Below are positions 5,889-8,544 of a stretch of 8,544 nt of DNA, in pieces. The first letter of the stretch is position 1. Every line of letters starts with the position of its first letter. Source of the stretch: an uncultured Clostridia bacterium (GTDB taxonomy: Bacteria > Bacillota > Clostridia > Oscillospirales > Ruminococcaceae). Under the pieces are notes generated by a model. The model saw only the letters and a list, made by a program, of their open reading frames with translations, made no database searches and was not told where the DNA came from. Both the position numbers and the translations under genes were made by a program. The stretch spans positions 1-8,544 of the forward strand of contig CAMNBY010000302.1 in assembly GCA_946533615.1 (NCBI GenBank), written 5' to 3'.

Positions 5889-7097
5889 TCAGGCTGTTTT
5901 CGAGCTCCAGATACGCTTCATCTCACGCTCTGCGTCCTCATATCTGACATGGGTATAGGTGTTCAAAGTTACCCCCACGTCGGCATGGCCCATTATGTAT
6001 TGCAGCATTTTGGGATTCATACCCAGCCTTGACATATTGGTGCAGAAGGTGTGTCGGCAAACGTGAGGCGTTATCCTCGGCAAAGGTCTCAGCTTTTCTG
6101 AGGTGTATTTTGCTCTTATGCGCTGCATGACCTTTTCCCAGTGCAGTGCCAGCCTCGGCATACCGTTCTTGTCAAGAAACAGGAATCCGACACAGCCGCC
6201 GATGATCGGCTCGTGCTTTGCACGCTTTCGGCCGGCGATTATCCTTTGGAACGCTGCTTCTACCTCGGCAGTCATCGGTATCGACCTTACTCCGCTTTGG
6301 GTCTTGGGATTTTCGATGATGTACTTCCCTTCACTTGTGCGTATAAGCTGACGTTCAACGTTTATGCGTTGATTGTCAAAGTCAATGTCCGAAATAGTCA
6401 GTCCGCAAAACTCCGATATACGCAGCCCTGTGTTAAACAGGATAAATATCCCGTCATAATACTGGCAGTAGTGCTTGTCATTTCTGATGAAATCAAGGTA
6501 ATCCTTCTGCTGCTTTTCCGTAAGTGCCTCTCTCGGCTCGCTGTCATTTTCAATTATCGTAGCAAGCTCAAAGCCAAAAGGATTTTTCCGTATCAGGTCG
6601 TCGTCCTCTGCCATCTGGAATGCAGGTCTCAGCACACCTCTGATAGTGTGAATAGTGCTATAGCTTTTGCCTTCCTCTCGCTGAAGCTTTATAAGCCACA
6701 GCTTGGCATCGGAGCGTCTTATCTTGTCAATGCGCAAACTCCCGAACGGGTCTTTCTTCAACAGATTGATGACTGTCTTATAGCCTGTTCTCGTACTTTG
6801 ACGCACGCCTGTTTTCAGCGAGATATACCTCTCGACCAGCCGCAGCACAGTGTAATTTCCACCATTCACAGCTATGTAGTCTAAAGTATCCTTTGCGACT
6901 TTCAGTTCCTTTTCCCTCAGCGACAGATCTTTTTTCTTGTCCTCCGGGTGCGGATCAGTAGCTTCAAGCCGCCAGCTGTATACGTCCCTTTTCTTGCCGA
7001 ATGCGTCAATGTAGGTATAACGGTACCTTCCGTCTTCTCTCTGGCTTTCGCCAAATCTTAGTTTTCTTTTATTCCGGTCTCTTCTATCTTCACTCAA
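5889..7097 (-). CDS. int: Tn916-type tyrosine integrase
   Basis: This 402-residue tyrosine recombinase should catalyse integration and excision of a mobile element. The N-terminus (LSEDRRDRNKRKLRFGESQR, then DGRYRYTYID) closely matches the Tn916 Int arm-binding domain as I recall it. A SAM-like core-binding domain follows (about 85-185) and then the catalytic domain. All catalytic residues are visible: R226 in TGLRISE, K265 in NPKTQSG, H345 and R348 in TPHVCRHTF, H371 in YIMGHADV, and Y381 in LNTYTH. Length matches Tn916 Int (405 residues). The start is placed at a TTG (7097-7095) because AAAGGAG (7106-7112) lies eight bases upstream and the Tn916 homologue starts at the same place. The longer open frame from an ATG at 7169 would overlap the promoter at 7141-7169 and is rejected. 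The frame is intact, so the enzyme may be active. Confidence 0.95.
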   Translation of the reverse strand: MSEDRRDRNKRKLRFGESQREDGRYRYTYIDAFGKKRDVYSWRLEATDPHPEDKKKDLSLREKELKVAKDTLDYIAVNGGNYTVLRLVERYISLKTGVRQSTRTGYKTVINLLKKDPFGSLRIDKIRRSDAKLWLIKLQREEGKSYSTIHTIRGVLRPAFQMAEDDDLIRKNPFGFELATIIENDSEPREALTEKQQKDYLDFIRNDKHYCQYYDGIFILFNTGLRISEFCGLTISDIDFDNQRINVERQLIRTSEGKYIIENPKTQSGVRSIPMTAEVEAAFQRIIAGRKRAKHEPIIGGCVGFLFLDKNGMPRLALHWEKVMQRIRAKYTSEKLRPLPRITPHVCRHTFCTNMSRLGMNPKMLQYIMGHADVGVTLNTYTHVRYEDAEREMKRIWSSKTA

Positions 7098-7140
7098 GCT
7101 AATCTCTCCTTTCAAGAAAGAGACCCGAACTTGCATTTTT

Positions 7141-7169
7141 ATTATAACACAGATCCGGGCCTTTTTCAA
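7141..7169 (-). promoter_or_regulatory. Near-consensus promoter for int
   Basis: On the minus strand a TTGAAA -35 (7169-7164) and a perfect TATAAT -10 (7146-7141) are separated by 17 bp. Transcription would start near 7134, leaving a leader of about 37 nt before the TTG start of int. The promoter lies in the 76-bp gap between xis and int, so int can be expressed without xis. Confidence 0.85.
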
Positions 7170-7173
7170 TACC

Positions 7174-7398
7174 CTAAATCACAGCCACTCGGTCAAGAAA
7201 TTCCTCAAATCTCTCACGCTTGAAAAGCACTCGGTTGCCGTTAAAGATGATGAAGTCATCACACTTGTGCTCCTCGGCGATACTGCGAAGCTTGCCCTCC
7301 CCGATGTGGTAATACTCGGCCGCCTCGGTGACGGTCAGGGTGTAGCGTTTCCAGACGGGTATAGCTGTGCGGGCGGAATCGTCATAAGTATTGTTCAA
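7174..7398 (-). CDS. xis: Tn916-type excisionase (Xis)
   Basis: This 74-residue basic DNA-binding protein should direct the integrase toward excision by binding and bending DNA near the element ends. From residue 13 it matches the Tn916 Xis pattern as I recall it: IPVWKRYTLTVTEAAEYY, then HIGEGKLRSIAEE, then FIIFNGNRVLFKRERFEEFL. This is a winged-helix excisionase with an N-terminal helix-turn-helix and a wing around NGNR. Length fits the family (67 residues in Tn916). The TTG at 7398-7396 is taken as the start because AAAGGAG (7406-7412) lies seven bases upstream. An open frame runs to an ATG at 7509, but its extra 37 residues have no ribosome binding site that I can see and overlap another reading-frame remnant. 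int follows 76 bp downstream with its own promoter. Confidence 0.92.
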   Translation of the reverse strand: MNNTYDDSARTAIPVWKRYTLTVTEAAEYYHIGEGKLRSIAEEHKCDDFIIFNGNRVLFKRERFEEFLDRVAVI

Positions 7399-7414
7399 TA
7401 TTTTTCTCCTTTCT

Positions 7415-7594
7415 CTATCTGTGTGGTTTCTTTTTGTTTGTCTGTGCTTTGCGTTGCTTTTCTTCCTCGACAAGATTTCTGATATAGTCGCCCTTTGAAA
7501 TCTCACCATAGGTCTTGGAAATATCGGACAGTTTACCTCAGCTGATATCGAGCATTTTCACGGTTTCCCTTTGTGGCTCTAATAAAAATGCAAA
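7415..7594 (-). pseudogene. Startless reading-frame remnant with ribbon-helix-helix-like tail
   Basis: On the minus strand a frame ending at TAG 7417-7415 reads KLSDISKTYGEISKGDYIRN and continues LVEEEKQRK before a Lys-rich end. The helix-turn-helix rhythm with SKGDYIRNLVEEE resembles the C-terminal half of ribbon-helix-helix (CopG/Arc-like) proteins. It is blocked by an in-frame TGA at 7540-7538. I find no start codon with a ribosome binding site after that stop. Further upstream the same frame reads LEPQRETVKMLDIS, and another frame reads ATKGNRENARYQLR, so a frameshift or a nonsense mutation are both possible. This looks like the decayed tail of a gene that once preceded xis, perhaps a mobilization accessory gene or an antitoxin. 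The coding nature is inferred; xis itself starts 17 bases after the remnant's stop codon. Confidence 0.4.
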
Positions 7595-7605
7595 TAATCG
7601 GCTGC

Positions 7606-7635
7606 TTGACACTAATAGTTAATATATGTTATACT
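7606..7635 (+). promoter_or_regulatory. Promoter of the AT-rich membrane protein gene
   Basis: A perfect TTGACA (7606-7611) and TATACT (7630-7635) are separated by 18 bp. Transcription would start near 7642, about 27 nt before the ATG at 7669. The surrounding DNA is AT-rich, which raises the chance of accidental boxes, but the -35 is a perfect match. Confidence 0.75.
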
Positions 7636-7668
7636 TTGATAGTAAAAATGTATATCAGGAGCAGGGAC

Positions 7669-8355
7669 ATGAAAAAAATAGTTGATTATATTCGTACTAA
7701 GCCTTTTTGGATAAAATGTTTATCTATCATTGTATTTATAGTAATAGCTATTGCATTTTGTACTAATCCTCATTCGTTAATTGGAGAGCATAGCTTACGA
7801 GTTCTTATAATAACTATACCAATTAATATAATATTACAAGTAATATCATATATTTGCATTTCTATTTTCTTTGTGATAATAGGATATAAATCAATTAGCG
7901 ATCAACAGAAATCCCATAGATTTATTGCATTTATTATCTTTTTGGTGATAGGTGTTATTATATGTTATAATCTTATTTTTGATAACTACATATCCGTCGT
8001 TGCTAATAGATCAATCAGCCAAGAAATCCTGCTGTGGACAGATATAAATAAAGACTTGAATGATGATTCTGATACTATTGTCATTAACAATGCAACTGTT
8101 AAACTTACAAGATACAAAGGACATATTTCCCGAAGCTTTACCAGTCGTTCATTGTATTATCTTACGGTAGCTGACATAGATGCTGATGAATTATATCGGG
8201 TTACAATAACTTATAATGATATAAGTATGCTTAAAGACAGAGAAGACTCAATTTATAAGATCGAGCTTTATCGTAATTCAAAGCTGGTAAAATCAGTTCA
8301 GGTCATAGGTGAAAAGAAAAACAAAGAGAACGAGAATAAAATCACCTTGAACTAA
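7669..8355 (+). CDS. AT-rich cargo gene: predicted multi-pass membrane protein of unknown function
   Basis: I do not recognise this 228-residue protein. The N-terminal 105 residues hold three strongly hydrophobic segments: about 13-31, about 44-72 (long, with a proline at 51) and about 84-105. Basic residues lie before the first (K2, K3, R9, K11) and between the second and third (K74, K81, R84). This places the N-terminus inside and the C-terminal region of about 120 residues (106-228) outside if there are three helices. That region is mostly polar, with likely beta strands such as TIVINNATVKLTRY and DELYRVTITY, and ends in a Lys/Glu/Asn-rich tail. The ATG at 7669 is chosen because AGGAG (7657-7661) lies seven bases upstream and the promoter ends at 7635; the longer open frame from 7573 would begin upstream of that promoter. 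Codon use is strongly A/T-ending (ATA, TTA, AAT), unlike the GC-rich genes to the left, which suggests recent transfer. Confidence 0.75.
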   Translation: MKKIVDYIRTKPFWIKCLSIIVFIVIAIAFCTNPHSLIGEHSLRVLIITIPINIILQVISYICISIFFVIIGYKSISDQQKSHRFIAFIIFLVIGVIICYNLIFDNYISVVANRSISQEILLWTDINKDLNDDSDTIVINNATVKLTRYKGHISRSFTSRSLYYLTVADIDADELYRVTITYNDISMLKDREDSIYKIELYRNSKLVKSVQVIGEKKNKENENKITLN

Positions 8356-8463
8356 CGCAGTATGAAGTTGCCGCATTTTTAATAATTCAACACCCACCGA
8401 GATCATCTGCTGCTCCTGCTCGGACAACTTTGTCCGCAGGGCAGCATTTTCTGTTTTAACCTG
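8338..8463 (-). pseudogene. Possible minus-strand coding remnant
   Basis: On the minus strand, just after a TAG near 8466-8464, a frame reads QVKTENAALRTKLSEQ, then EQQMISVGVELLKM. This is a charged, coiled-coil-like stretch with codons typical of the GC-richer host or element DNA. It then runs into the AT-rich gene, where the frame loses coding character. No start codon with a ribosome binding site is present and an upstream stop blocks the frame. It could be a fragment of an element gene cut by the AT-rich insert, or an accident of the GC-rich hairpin. The coordinates are approximate at the left end. Confidence 0.25.
8409..8457 (+). terminator. Possible terminator of the AT-rich gene
   Basis: GCTGC, CCTGC and GGACAA (8409-8427, with small bulges) can pair with TTGTCC, GCAGG and GCAGC (8430-8445). 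A T-rich stretch ATTTTCTGTTTT follows. The hairpin starts 53 bp after the stop codon of the membrane protein gene. The two-base gap at the tip means the last A-T pair must open to form a loop. The same bases may instead be part of a minus-strand coding remnant. Confidence 0.45.
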
Positions 8464-8544
8464 CTATAATATAATTAGCCCCAAAATTCCCCCTTCTGTG
8501 CTTTTCAAATAATCATATAGAAGCCCTCCCTTTCACAGAAAATT

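Noticed and set aside
6141..6884. 247-codon plus-strand open frame opposite int
   Set aside because: It is antisense to an intact Tn916-type integrase with all catalytic residues.
7573..7668. 32-residue N-terminal extension of the AT-rich membrane protein
   Set aside because: It would begin upstream of the promoter at 7606-7635, and ATG 7669 has a good AGGAG site.
8465..8470. TATAAT as a plus-strand promoter near the right edge
   Set aside because: No acceptable -35 box lies 16-18 bp upstream, and no gene follows in the window.
8486..8533. Minus-strand ribosome binding site and ATG near the right edge
   Set aside because: GGGAGG precedes an ATG, but the frame closes after three codons (M-I-I-stop).

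Overview
The window looks like a chromosomal segment of a fibre-degrading gut or rumen member of the Clostridia, most like Ruminococcus. This rests on a large intracellular-type GH3 glycosidase, strong AGGAGG ribosome binding sites, codon use rich in GAG/AAG/GGC, GC-rich hairpin-dense intergenic DNA, and a Tn916-type recombination module. No rRNA, tRNA or CRISPR was seen, and the genus is an inference.

Left part (1-5178, plus strand). A DUF2461-family gene (320-1057) has its own extended -10 promoter. It is bracketed by inverted copies of an intergenic repeat (about 148-213 and 1078-1144). The right copy runs into an exact 87-bp-period tandem array (1078-1317) that can form hairpins. Next come a two-helix membrane protein of unknown function (1399-1992) and, 64 bp on, a 915-residue GH3 enzyme (2057-4804). 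The GH3 protein carries what looks like a fascin-type beta-trefoil domain inside its second catalytic domain, and a carbohydrate-binding-like beta domain at its C-terminus. The 374 bp after it hold no convincing gene but contain a long inverted repeat (4922-4995), a compact three-hairpin element (5066-5132) and a strong bidirectional terminator (5138-5176).

Middle (5179-5781, minus strand). A low-molecular-weight protein tyrosine phosphatase (5179-5634) converges on the GH3 gene and shares that terminator. Its upstream region is AT-rich and holds short phased repeats (5721-5750, 5761-5781), which may mark the end of an integrated element.

Right part (about 5782-8544). An int-xis module closely resembles Tn916 Int and Xis (5889-7097 and 7174-7398, minus strand). 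Both genes appear to start at TTG, and a near-consensus int promoter lies between them. Upstream of xis lies a startless reading-frame remnant with a ribbon-helix-helix-like tail. Beyond it an AT-rich gene on the opposite strand (7669-8355), with its own promoter, encodes a membrane protein of unknown function; its base composition differs sharply from the rest. The last 190 bp contain a hairpin that could be its terminator and a second possible minus-strand coding remnant. The simplest reading is one end of a Tn916-related integrative element, or a decayed relic of one, inserted just upstream of the phosphatase gene. The other end is not in the window.
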